Of a stretch of DNA of 11,230 nt, positions 6,489-11,230 are shown in pieces. How positions within the stretch are numbered: position 1 is the stretch's first letter; each line of letters starts with the position of its first letter. The DNA comes from Actinomycetes bacterium (lineage in GTDB: Bacteria > Actinomycetota > Actinomycetes > Actinomycetales > Cellulomonadaceae). The stretch lies in assembly GCA_023390875.1 (NCBI GenBank), contig JAEWCA010000140.1, positions 1 to 11,230 of the forward strand. Reading direction: 5' to 3'. The notes beneath the pieces are model-generated. The model did no database searches and was not told the origin of the DNA. It worked only from the letters and a program-made list of their open reading frames with translations. A program made the position numbers and the translations under genes.

Positions 6489-6583
6489 CGTGGTCACCCT
6501 GTCGGCGTCTGGTCGCGTCCCCCGGTCGGGCGCTCGCGGCGGTGCTCCGGGGCGTGTGCCGCGCATCGGGCCACCGCTCCGAC

Positions 6584-6589
6584 GATACT
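6584..6589 (+). promoter_or_regulatory. -10 box for a leaderless response-regulator transcript
   Basis: GATACT ends 7 nt before the ATG at 6597 and there is no Shine-Dalgarno sequence. The 108-nt gap between the divergent kinase and regulator genes must hold both promoters; I could not identify the kinase promoter. Confidence 0.4.
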
Positions 6590-6596
6590 GGCGGCG

Positions 6597-7268
6597 ATGA
6601 GCGTTCCCACCACCGACCCCGTGCGCGTCGCCGTGGTCGAAGACCAGCCGTTGTTCCGCTCGATGCTCGAACGCATGCTCGACGACACCCCCGGGCTGCA
6701 CGTCGTCGCGGCGGTCGGGACCGTCACCGAGGCGACCCGCGTGCTGCGTCCGGGGATGGCTCACGTCGCCGTCCTGGACATCGACCTGCCCGACGGCAAC
6801 GGCATCGCGCTCGGCGTCACGCTGCGCCGCGCGCAGCCCGATCTCGGCATCCTGCTGCTGTCCGCGCACGACGCGATGGACCTCCTGCTCGACCTTCCGC
6901 GGGACGTCGCCGCGGGGTGGGGCTACCTGTCGAAGACGTCGTCGACGAGCGAGGAGGTGCTGGTCGCAGCGGTGCGGGCCGCGGCGGTCGGCGAGACGGT
7001 GCTCGACCCGGCGCTCCTCGCCCGGATGACGCCGCGGGCGGGTTCGGCGGTGGCCCGGCTCACCGACCGGCAGTACGACGTGCTCCGTCTGCTGGCCGCG
7101 GGACTGTCCAACGCGGGCATCGGCACCCGGCTCGGCATCACCGAGAAGTCCGTGCAGAACCACGTCAACGCCATGTACGCGACTCTCGGCATCGACACCG
7201 ACCCGAGCCGCAACCCCCGGGTCAGCGCGGCCCTGCGGCTGCTCGAGGAGACCGGGCCGTCCGCCTGA
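6597..7268 (+). CDS. NarL/FixJ-family response regulator
   Basis: A 223-residue two-domain response regulator. The receiver domain (about 8-128) has the acidic pair Glu15-Asp16, the phosphorylation site Asp61 in VLDIDLPDGNG, the switch residue Ser89 and the conserved Lys113 in LSKTSS (the usual proline after lysine is absent). The C-terminal LuxR-type helix-turn-helix (about 154-201, LTDRQYDVLRLLAAGLSNAGIG and onward to VQNHVNAMYATLGI) binds DNA. It should act with the divergent kinase at 5280-6488. Target genes are unknown; possible ones are itself, the kinase or the exported-protein operon beyond it. PhoA lies 105 nt downstream on the same strand, but PHO regulators are of the OmpR class, so this is not PhoP. 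Confidence 0.94.
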   Translation: MSVPTTDPVRVAVVEDQPLFRSMLERMLDDTPGLHVVAAVGTVTEATRVLRPGMAHVAVLDIDLPDGNGIALGVTLRRAQPDLGILLLSAHDAMDLLLDLPRDVAAGWGYLSKTSSTSEEVLVAAVRAAAVGETVLDPALLARMTPRAGSAVARLTDRQYDVLRLLAAGLSNAGIGTRLGITEKSVQNHVNAMYATLGIDTDPSRNPRVSAALRLLEETGPSA

Positions 7269-7280
7269 CCGACGTGTCCC

Positions 7281-7313
7281 GTTCCTCCTGATCTCACCTC
7301 GCCGTCACTTTCA
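7281..7313 (+). promoter_or_regulatory. PHO-box-like 11-nt direct repeats upstream of phoA
   Basis: Three consecutive 11-nt units, GTTCCTCCTGA, TCTCACCTCGC and CGTCACTTTCA, carry TCC/TCA cores in 11-nt phase; a further TTTCACCC follows at 7309-7316. Actinobacterial PhoP boxes are 11-nt direct repeats with a GTTCACC-like core, so this is a plausible phosphate-control site. The match is imperfect. A short hairpin (CGCGAC 7330-7335 with GTCGCG 7340-7345) follows in the leader. Confidence 0.4.
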
Positions 7314-7373
7314 CCCGGTCGACTCCTCGCGCGACGTCCGTCGCGGCAGGGGGACTACCGGGGAAGGACCACC

Positions 7374-8807
7374 ATGAGGACACGAGCTGTCCGTCCGATC
7401 GCGGCGGCGGTGACCGCCGGAGCGCTGGTGCTCGGCGGCGCGGCCGCCTGGGCCACCACGTCGGACCTCACGGGCAACGGCCAGGCCCGGCGCCTGTCCG
7501 GGGACCAGACGAACGCGGTGCGGGACGCCGTCCAGGGCGGTCCGGCCCGCAACGTCATCCTGCTCATCGGCGACGGGATGGGCGACTCCGAGATCACGGT
7601 CGCCCGCAACTACCAGCTCGGCGCGGCCGGCCGCTTCGCGGGCATCGACGCGCTGCCGCTCACGGGCCAGTACACGACGTACTCGCTCGACAAGACGGAC
7701 GGCAGGCCGGACTACGTGACCGACTCGGCCGCGTCCGGCTCGGGCTGGGCGACGGGCACGAAGACGTACAACGGCGCGATCTCCGTCGACGTGCACGGGG
7801 CGCCGCAGCGCACGCTGCTCGAGCTCGCGCGCGCGAACGGCCTGCGCACGGGCGACGTGAGCACCGCCGAGCTGCAGGACGCGACCCCGGCCGTGCAGGT
7901 CGCGCACGTGACCGACCGGTCCTGTTACGCGCCGACCGTCACGACGACGAAGTGCCCGACGAACGCGCTGCAGAACGGCGGCCTCGGCTCGATCACCGAG
8001 CAGCTCATCGGCACGCGCGCCGACGTGACGCTCGGCGGCGGCGCGAAGTCGTTCGACGAGCAGGCCGTCGCCGGCCAGTGGGCCGGCAAGACGCTGCTGC
8101 AGCAGGCCAAGGAGCGCGGCTACCAGGTCGTGACGGACGCGGCCGGCCTCGACGCCGTCAGGAAGGCCGACCAGAAGTCGCCCGTCCTGGGCCTGTTCGC
8201 GCCGGGCAACATGCCCGTCCGGTGGACCGGGCCGCTCGCCACGCACACCGGCGGCACCGAGCCTGCCGTCACCTGCACGCCCAACCCGGCGTACACGGCG
8301 GCCCGCCCGAGCCTGGCGGCGATGACGCAGAAGGCGATCGCGCTGCTCGACGACAAGCGCGGCGGCAAGGGCTTCTTCCTGCAGGTCGAGGGCGCGAGCA
8401 TCGACAAGCAGGACCACGCCGCGGACCCGTGCGGCCAGATCGGCGAGACGGTCGACCTCGACGAGGCCGTCCAGGCCGCCCTGCAGTTCGCGATGAAGGA
8501 CGGGCGCACGCTCGTCGTCGTCACCGCGGACCACGGCCACTCGAGCCAGATCGTGTACCCGAACACCCTCACGCCCGGCCTCACGCGGACGCTGCTCACG
8601 GCCGACGGCAAGCCGATGACGGTCGCGTACGGCACGGCCGACACCGGCGGGTCGCAGGACCACACCGGCACGCAGGTGCGGATCGCGGCGTACGGGCCGC
8701 GGGCCGCGAACGTCGTGGGCCTGACGGACCAGACGGACCTGTTCTTCACGATCCGGGACGCGCTGCGGCTCGACCCGCGCGCCCAGGGTCCGCGCGACCA
8801 CCACTGA
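7374..8807 (+). CDS. phoA: Secreted alkaline phosphatase, E. coli PhoA type
   Basis: A 477-residue alkaline phosphatase that hydrolyses phosphate monoesters outside the cell to release phosphate. A Sec-type signal peptide ends near AWA (about residue 27). All key residues of E. coli PhoA are in place: metal ligands Asp67 ([11 protein letters not shown]), Asp169 and Thr171 (AELQDATP), Glu339, Asp344 and His348 ([12 protein letters not shown]), Asp386 and His387 (TADHGH) and His430 (SQDHTG); nucleophile Ser118 (TDSAAS); phosphate-binding Arg182; and Lys345, typical of the zinc/magnesium type. The four cysteines (184, 194, 301, 353) match the two E. coli disulfides. The likeness to the E. coli enzyme is unusually close for an actinobacterium. 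The ATG is set by GGAAGGA at 7362-7368. PHO-box-like repeats lie upstream and a strong hairpin downstream, so it is a single-gene unit. Confidence 0.97.
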   Translation: MRTRAVRPIAAAVTAGALVLGGAAAWATTSDLTGNGQARRLSGDQTNAVRDAVQGGPARNVILLIGDGMGDSEITVARNYQLGAAGRFAGIDALPLTGQYTTYSLDKTDGRPDYVTDSAASGSGWATGTKTYNGAISVDVHGAPQRTLLELARANGLRTGDVSTAELQDATPAVQVAHVTDRSCYAPTVTTTKCPTNALQNGGLGSITEQLIGTRADVTLGGGAKSFDEQAVAGQWAGKTLLQQAKERGYQVVTDAAGLDAVRKADQKSPVLGLFAPGNMPVRWTGPLATHTGGTEPAVTCTPNPAYTAARPSLAAMTQKAIALLDDKRGGKGFFLQVEGASIDKQDHAADPCGQIGETVDLDEAVQAALQFAMKDGRTLVVVTADHGHSSQIVYPNTLTPGLTRTLLTADGKPMTVAYGTADTGGSQDHTGTQVRIAAYGPRAANVVGLTDQTDLFFTIRDALRLDPRAQGPRDHH

Positions 8808-8820
8808 CCCTGCGCCGGAC

Positions 8821-8858
8821 CGACGCCCCGGGGGTCCTCACCCCCCCCCGGGGCGTCG
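8821..8858 (+). terminator. Strong hairpin terminator of phoA
   Basis: A 14-bp stem, CGACGCCCCGGGGG (8821-8834) with CCCCCGGGGCGTCG (8845-8858), around a 10-nt loop, starts 14 nt after the phoA stop codon. No T-tract follows, but position and stability fit a terminator. Its nine-C run would allow the stem to slip by several positions. Confidence 0.65.
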
Positions 8859-8879
8859 TCGTCCGCCGGCGCGCTGCGC

Positions 8880-8885
8880 CAGGAT
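8880..8885 (+). promoter_or_regulatory. -10-like element for a leaderless pentapeptide-repeat transcript
   Basis: CAGGAT ends 6 nt before the ATG at 8892. It is a weak match on its own, but the spacing repeats that of six other genes here and there is no Shine-Dalgarno sequence. Confidence 0.3.
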
Positions 8886-8891
8886 GTCCGG

Positions 8892-9497
8892 ATGACGAAG
8901 GAGCAGGCCGTGCCGACGACCACCGTGCGAGGCGAGGACTGGTACGCGCGGGACCTGTCGGGCGAGACGTTCGAGCAGGTCGCGTTCGTCGGCGTCGACA
9001 TGACCGAGGTGCAGACCACGGGCGCGGTGTTCGACGGGTGCACGTTCCGCGACGTCAAGCTCAACGCGTCCGTGCACGTCGACACCGCGTTCAGCAACTG
9101 CACGTTCAACGGCGTCACGTTCTTCGACACCCGGCTCGAGCGCTGCAAGCTCATCGGCAGCGTGTTCGACCGGTGCACGTTCGAGGTCATGCGGGTCGAC
9201 GGCGGCAACTGGTCGTTCGTCGAGCTCCCCGCGGCCGACCTGCGTTCGGCGGAGCTGCGCGGCGTCCGCCTGCGGGAGGCCGACCTCACGGGCGCGACGC
9301 TCGTCGGGTCCACGGTGCGCGACTGCGACCTCACCGGTGCGACGCTGCACCGCGCCGACCTGTCCGGGTGCGACCTGCGAGGCAGCGACCTCGTCGGCAT
9401 CGACCTGTCCACGGTGACGCTGCGGCGGGCCGTGATCACGCTGCCGCAGGCCGTGGTGATCGTCGAGGCGATGGGCCTCGACGTCCGGGTGGACTAG
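8892..9497 (+). CDS. Pentapeptide-repeat protein, Qnr/MfpA-like
   Basis: A 201-residue pentapeptide-repeat protein. Repeats of the A(D/N/T)LXX type with central L or F run through two blocks, about residues 20-98 (FDGCTFRDVKLNA, SNCTFNGVTF) and 115-180 (AADLRSAELRGVRL, DLTGATLHRADLSGCDL), broken by a non-repeat stretch around 99-114. Such proteins fold as right-handed quadrilateral beta-helices. The length and the C-terminal helix after the coil (TLPQAVVIVEAMGLDVRV, 183-200) recall Qnr and MfpA, DNA-mimicking proteins that bind gyrase and can lower fluoroquinolone sensitivity; in them this end forms the dimer interface. Gyrase binding here is inference; many such proteins have no known role. 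There is no signal peptide, so it is cytoplasmic. Codon use matches its neighbours, so no sign of recent transfer. Confidence 0.88.
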   Translation: MTKEQAVPTTTVRGEDWYARDLSGETFEQVAFVGVDMTEVQTTGAVFDGCTFRDVKLNASVHVDTAFSNCTFNGVTFFDTRLERCKLIGSVFDRCTFEVMRVDGGNWSFVELPAADLRSAELRGVRLREADLTGATLVGSTVRDCDLTGATLHRADLSGCDLRGSDLVGIDLSTVTLRRAVITLPQAVVIVEAMGLDVRVD

Positions 9498-9530
9498 CCG
9501 GAACGCACCTCGCGGCGGGCTCCGTTCGGG

Positions 9531-9536
9531 CACAGT
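9531..9536 (+). promoter_or_regulatory. -10-like element for a leaderless lipoprotein transcript
   Basis: CACAGT ends 6 nt before the ATG at 9543, inside the 45-nt gap after the pentapeptide-repeat gene; no Shine-Dalgarno sequence is seen. Weak individually. Confidence 0.3.
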
Positions 9537-9542
9537 GTCGGC

Positions 9543-9905
9543 ATGACGCACGGCACCCGGGCCGCCGTCGTGACCGTCACGGCGACCGCCCTGACGCTCC
9601 TGCTCGGTGCCTGCGACGGCCACGGGACCGCGGGCGCCAGCAACAACGGCAAGAGCACCGACGGCTTCGCGATCATCAACGAGAGCGACGCGGCGGTCAC
9701 GGCGACGGTCCTCGGCACCGACACCGGGCTGACGGTCGAGGCCGGTGGCCGCGAGGTGATCCCGATGGAGGACTGCCTGGGCACCGGCATCTCGATCAGC
9801 GACGACGCGGGGTCGATCTACGAGTACGAGGGCCGCATCTGCGTGGCCGAGGTGCTGCGGGTCACGCAGGACCGTCGTGCCGGCATCGAGGACATGTTCG
9901 GCTGA
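9543..9905 (+). CDS. Small putative lipoprotein of unknown function
   Basis: A 120-residue predicted lipoprotein. The signal peptide (MTHGTRAAVVTVTATALTLL) ends in the lipobox LLGAC, giving lipidated Cys24 and anchoring to the outer face of the membrane. A short flexible G/S/N-rich linker (26-40) leads to a compact domain of about 75 residues with two more cysteines (78 and 100) that could form a disulfide. The sequence is acidic with alternating hydrophobic residues (GFAIINES, VTATVLG, GISISDDAG), suggesting a small beta fold. I do not recognise the family. It is on the same strand as the pentapeptide-repeat gene but seems separately transcribed, and it converges on the 68-residue gene with 12 nt between stop codons. 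Confidence 0.82.
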   Translation: MTHGTRAAVVTVTATALTLLLGACDGHGTAGASNNGKSTDGFAIINESDAAVTATVLGTDTGLTVEAGGREVIPMEDCLGTGISISDDAGSIYEYEGRICVAEVLRVTQDRRAGIEDMFG

Positions 9906-9917
9906 GCCGCGACACCG

Positions 9918-10124
9918 TCAGTCGCGCTGCTCGGGCCGTTCGACGAGGAACGACCGGCCTCCCGGCCCACCGACCACCCGGTCGAAGTCGGCGCGCAGCC
10001 GCTCGTCGCGCTCGCGCTCGTCGTCCGTGCGTGCGCGTCCCCGGGCGCGGACCGGGCTGATCTGCGCGGGGCCCAGGTAGGTCAGCAGCCACTCGGTCAG
10101 GTCCCTGCGCCGCCGCTCGGCCAT
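9918..10124 (-). CDS. Small charged protein of unknown function, divergent from the MarR-family gene
   Basis: A 68-residue cytoplasmic protein, unrecognised. It opens MAERRRRDLTEWLLTYLG, a possible amphipathic helix, continues with a proline/arginine stretch (AQISPVRARGRAR), then a highly charged segment (TDDERERDERLRADFDRVV) and a glycine-rich end. There is no cysteine, signal peptide or membrane segment. It is likely real: GAGGAGG (10131-10137) sits 6 nt before the ATG at 10124, a promoter element lies above it, and it shares a 57-nt control region with a MarR-family gene. That setting suggests it is a target of the regulator, and so possibly responds to oxidants. No enzyme motif is visible, and the usual partner of OhrR, the peroxidase Ohr, is not similar to it. 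Confidence 0.72.
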   Translation of the reverse strand: MAERRRRDLTEWLLTYLGPAQISPVRARGRARTDDERERDERLRADFDRVVGGPGGRSFLVERPEQRD

Positions 10125-10137
10125 CGCACGCCTCCTC

Positions 10138-10157
10138 ATAGTTAGTGCACTCACTAT
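10138..10157. promoter_or_regulatory. 20-bp near-palindrome, probable MarR-family operator
   Basis: ATAGTTAGTGCACTCACTAT is symmetric at 18 of 20 positions about the centre of GTGCAC. It is notably AT-rich for this genome. It lies between the divergent 68-residue gene and the MarR-family gene, overlapping the -10 box of the former (10153-10158) and the expected -35 position of the latter. This is the classic layout for a regulator that represses itself and its neighbour. Confidence 0.7.
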
Positions 10158-10158
10158 A
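10153..10158 (-). promoter_or_regulatory. -10 box of the 68-residue gene
   Basis: TATAGT on the minus strand is a strong match to TATAAT. Transcription would start near 10146, inside the operator, leaving a leader of about 22 nt that contains the GAGGAGG ribosome binding site. Regulator binding would block it directly. Confidence 0.5.
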
Positions 10159-10169
10159 AGCACACGATC

Positions 10170-10175
10170 TATCCT
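10170..10175 (+). promoter_or_regulatory. -10 box for a leaderless MarR-family transcript
   Basis: TATCCT ends 6 nt before the ATG at 10182, with no Shine-Dalgarno sequence. A -35 element at 17-nt spacing would fall at 10147-10152, within the near-palindrome, so self-repression is likely. Confidence 0.5.
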
Positions 10176-10181
10176 CGACGC

Positions 10182-10637
10182 ATGAGCGAAGCGGTGGTCG
10201 ACCCCCTCGCCGTCGAGGCGCAGGTGTGCCTGACGGTCTCCGCGGCGGCGCGCGCCCTCGTCGGCTTCTACCGGCCCCTGCTCGCACCGCTGGGCCTCAC
10301 GCACCCGCAGTACCTCGCGATGCTCGCCCTCTGGCAGTACGACCGGCTCTCGCTGAAAGAGCTCGCCGCGCTGCTGCACCTCGAGCCCGCGACCACGTCG
10401 CCGCTGGTCCGGCGACTGGAGGCCATGCGGCTCGTCCGGCGGGAGAAGGACCCGGATGACGAGCGCGCGCTCGCGATCGTGCTCACCGACGCCGGCCGCC
10501 GGATGCGGGCGCAGGCCGTCGACATCCCCGCGACGATGGTCGAGCGGCTCGGCCTCGAGCGCGCCCAGGTCGACGACATCCGACGGGCGGCCGAGCTGCT
10601 CGTCGCGGCCTGCGCGGCGGCGACCCCGCAGGACTAG
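10182..10637 (+). CDS. MarR-family regulator, OhrR-like peroxide sensor
   Basis: A 151-residue winged-helix regulator with strong resemblance to OhrR, the MarR-type repressor that senses organic hydroperoxides by oxidation of one cysteine. Cys16 (EAQVCLTVSAAAR) aligns with reactive Cys15 of Bacillus subtilis OhrR, and Tyr30 (GFYRPLL) with Tyr29; His41 (LTHPQYLAMLALW) stands where Bacillus has Tyr40. The recognition region LEPATTSPLVRRLEAMRLV and the wing KDPDDERALAIVLT follow, then the OhrR signature AQAVDIP (110-116). A second cysteine, Cys144, lies in the last helix. It probably binds the near-palindrome upstream as a dimer. Unusually, no ohr gene is adjacent. Its stop codon overlaps that of the convergent LacI-family gene in the tetramer CTAG. 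Confidence 0.9.
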   Translation: MSEAVVDPLAVEAQVCLTVSAAARALVGFYRPLLAPLGLTHPQYLAMLALWQYDRLSLKELAALLHLEPATTSPLVRRLEAMRLVRREKDPDDERALAIVLTDAGRRMRAQAVDIPATMVERLGLERAQVDDIRRAAELLVAACAAATPQD

Positions 10638-11230
10638 GCGGGGACCGGCCCGGTGCTCTCGCGGACCACGAGCTCGGTGGGCACCCGCACGGCGTCCGGC
10701 CCCTCGCCGACGGACGCGTCGCCGCGCGACCGGGCGATCGCTCGCGTGAGCGCGGTCGCGGCAGCCCGGCCCTTGGCGTCGAGGTCCTGCCGCACGGTGG
10801 TGAGCGCGGGCTGCGCACGACGCGCGATCGGGCTGTCGTCGTACCCGACCACCGACATGTCCTCCGGCACCCGCACGCCCCGCGCCCGCGCGACCCGCTC
10901 GAACGTCCACGCGACGAGGTCGGAGAAGCACAGGACGGCCGTCGGGCGGTCGTCGAGGTCGAGCAGGATCTGCGCGCCCTCCTCGGCGTTCGCCTCGGTG
11001 TTGTCGGGCAGGTGCACGACGGTCACGTCGGCGCCGGCCGGTCCGAGCGCGCTCATCCATCCCTCGACGCGCTCGCGCGACACGTAGCCGACGCCGGCGG
11101 TCGCGGGGTCGGGGGCGATGCCGACGGGCCGGTCGTTCGCGGTGGTGAGGATGCCGATGCGGCGGTGGCCCAGGTCGAGCAGGTGCTGCGCGGCGGCGCG
11201 GGCGCCCACGCGGTCGTCGAGCAGCACGCT
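10634..11230 (-). CDS. LacI-family transcriptional regulator, C-terminal part
   Basis: The 198 C-terminal residues of a LacI/GalR-family regulator; the gene runs off the right edge, so the N-terminal helix-turn-helix and start are outside the window. What is visible is the periplasmic-binding-protein-like effector domain: DDRVGARAAAQHLLDLGHRRIGIL, then RERVEGWMSAL, the segment AVLCFSDLVAWTFERVARARG, the highly typical VPEDMSVVGYDDSPIARRAQPALTTVRQ, and the closing VRVPTELVVRESTG. The effector is most likely a sugar, as for most of the family, but the ligand cannot be told. The regulated genes would lie beyond the window. Confidence 0.95.
   Translation of the reverse strand, partial: SVLLDDRVGARAAAQHLLDLGHRRIGILTTANDRPVGIAPDPATAGVGYVSRERVEGWMSALGPAGADVTVVHLPDNTEANAEEGAQILLDLDDRPTAVLCFSDLVAWTFERVARARGVRVPEDMSVVGYDDSPIARRAQPALTTVRQDLDAKGRAAATALTRAIARSRGDASVGEGPDAVRVPTELVVRESTGPVPA

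Noticed and set aside
6489..6497. GTG at 6497 as kinase start
   Set aside because: It adds only VTT; neither start has a clear ribosome binding site or -10 box, so the ATG was kept.
5289..6590. Long plus-strand extension upstream of the response regulator, antisense to the kinase
   Set aside because: The receiver domain begins right after the ATG at 6597, which has a -10 box 7 nt upstream; the extension is shadow sequence of the kinase gene.
7269..7373. phoA as part of an operon with the response regulator
   Set aside because: The gap is 105 nt, has PHO-box-like repeats and a separate ribosome binding site, so a separate promoter is more likely.
7952..10060. Roughly 700-codon plus-strand open frame running through phoA, the pentapeptide-repeat gene and the lipoprotein gene
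   Set aside because: It crosses three well-supported genes in another frame and encodes Arg/Pro-rich low-complexity sequence; it even reads through a strong terminator hairpin.
10182..10637. Calling the MarR-family protein a multidrug-efflux regulator
   Set aside because: The Cys16 region and AQAVDIP signature fit OhrR better, and no transporter gene is nearby.

Overview
The window comes from a very GC-rich genome (well over 70% GC by eye, strong G/C bias at third codon positions). Gene content and order point to a high-GC actinobacterium, and a Cellulomonas-like member of the Micrococcales is my best guess. The genus is inference; actinobacterial origin is well supported by the DUF3263 / LytR_C gene pair, the actinobacterial form of Ung, and frequent leaderless starts. 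Genes are closely packed, no gap exceeds 300 bases, and I see no insertion sequence, phage gene, tRNA, rRNA or CRISPR array.

Layout. (1) 1-1600: minus-strand housekeeping block. A DUF3263 small protein is followed by a membrane-anchored LytR_C protein of the VirR/Rv0431 type, then a cold-shock protein that ends before a strong GC hairpin. (2) 1601-3128: plus-strand uracil-DNA glycosylase and a cytoplasmic SGNH/GDSL hydrolase. (3) 3143-5041: minus-strand three-gene secretion locus with a small exported protein, a SipW/ER-type signal peptidase I (Ser-His dyad) and a larger exported Cys-rich protein. The two exported proteins share a signal-peptide motif, and a perfect 16-bp inverted repeat lies inside the start of the peptidase gene. 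(4) 5280-7268: divergent NarL-type histidine kinase and response regulator. (5) 7374-8807: secreted PhoA alkaline phosphatase closely resembling the E. coli enzyme, with PHO-box-like 11-nt repeats upstream and a strong hairpin downstream. (6) 8892-9905: a pentapeptide-repeat protein with a Qnr/MfpA-like C-terminus and a small lipoprotein. (7) 9918-10637: a 68-residue unknown protein divergent from an OhrR-like MarR regulator, with a 20-bp near-palindrome between them. (8) 10634-11230: the C-terminal part of a LacI-family regulator, running off the window.

How the parts may work together. The secretion locus looks self-contained: a dedicated signal peptidase with two likely substrates, expression perhaps graded by the hairpin. 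The OhrR-like regulator probably controls itself and the 68-residue gene through the shared operator. PhoA is probably under phosphate control from elsewhere; the adjacent two-component pair is of the NarL class, not the PhoR/PhoP class.

A recurring feature is a TANNNT-like -10 hexamer ending 6-7 nt before the start codon in seven genes, with no Shine-Dalgarno sequence. This implies leaderless mRNAs and helped choose several starts. All functional calls rest on motifs read by eye; no database search was run.
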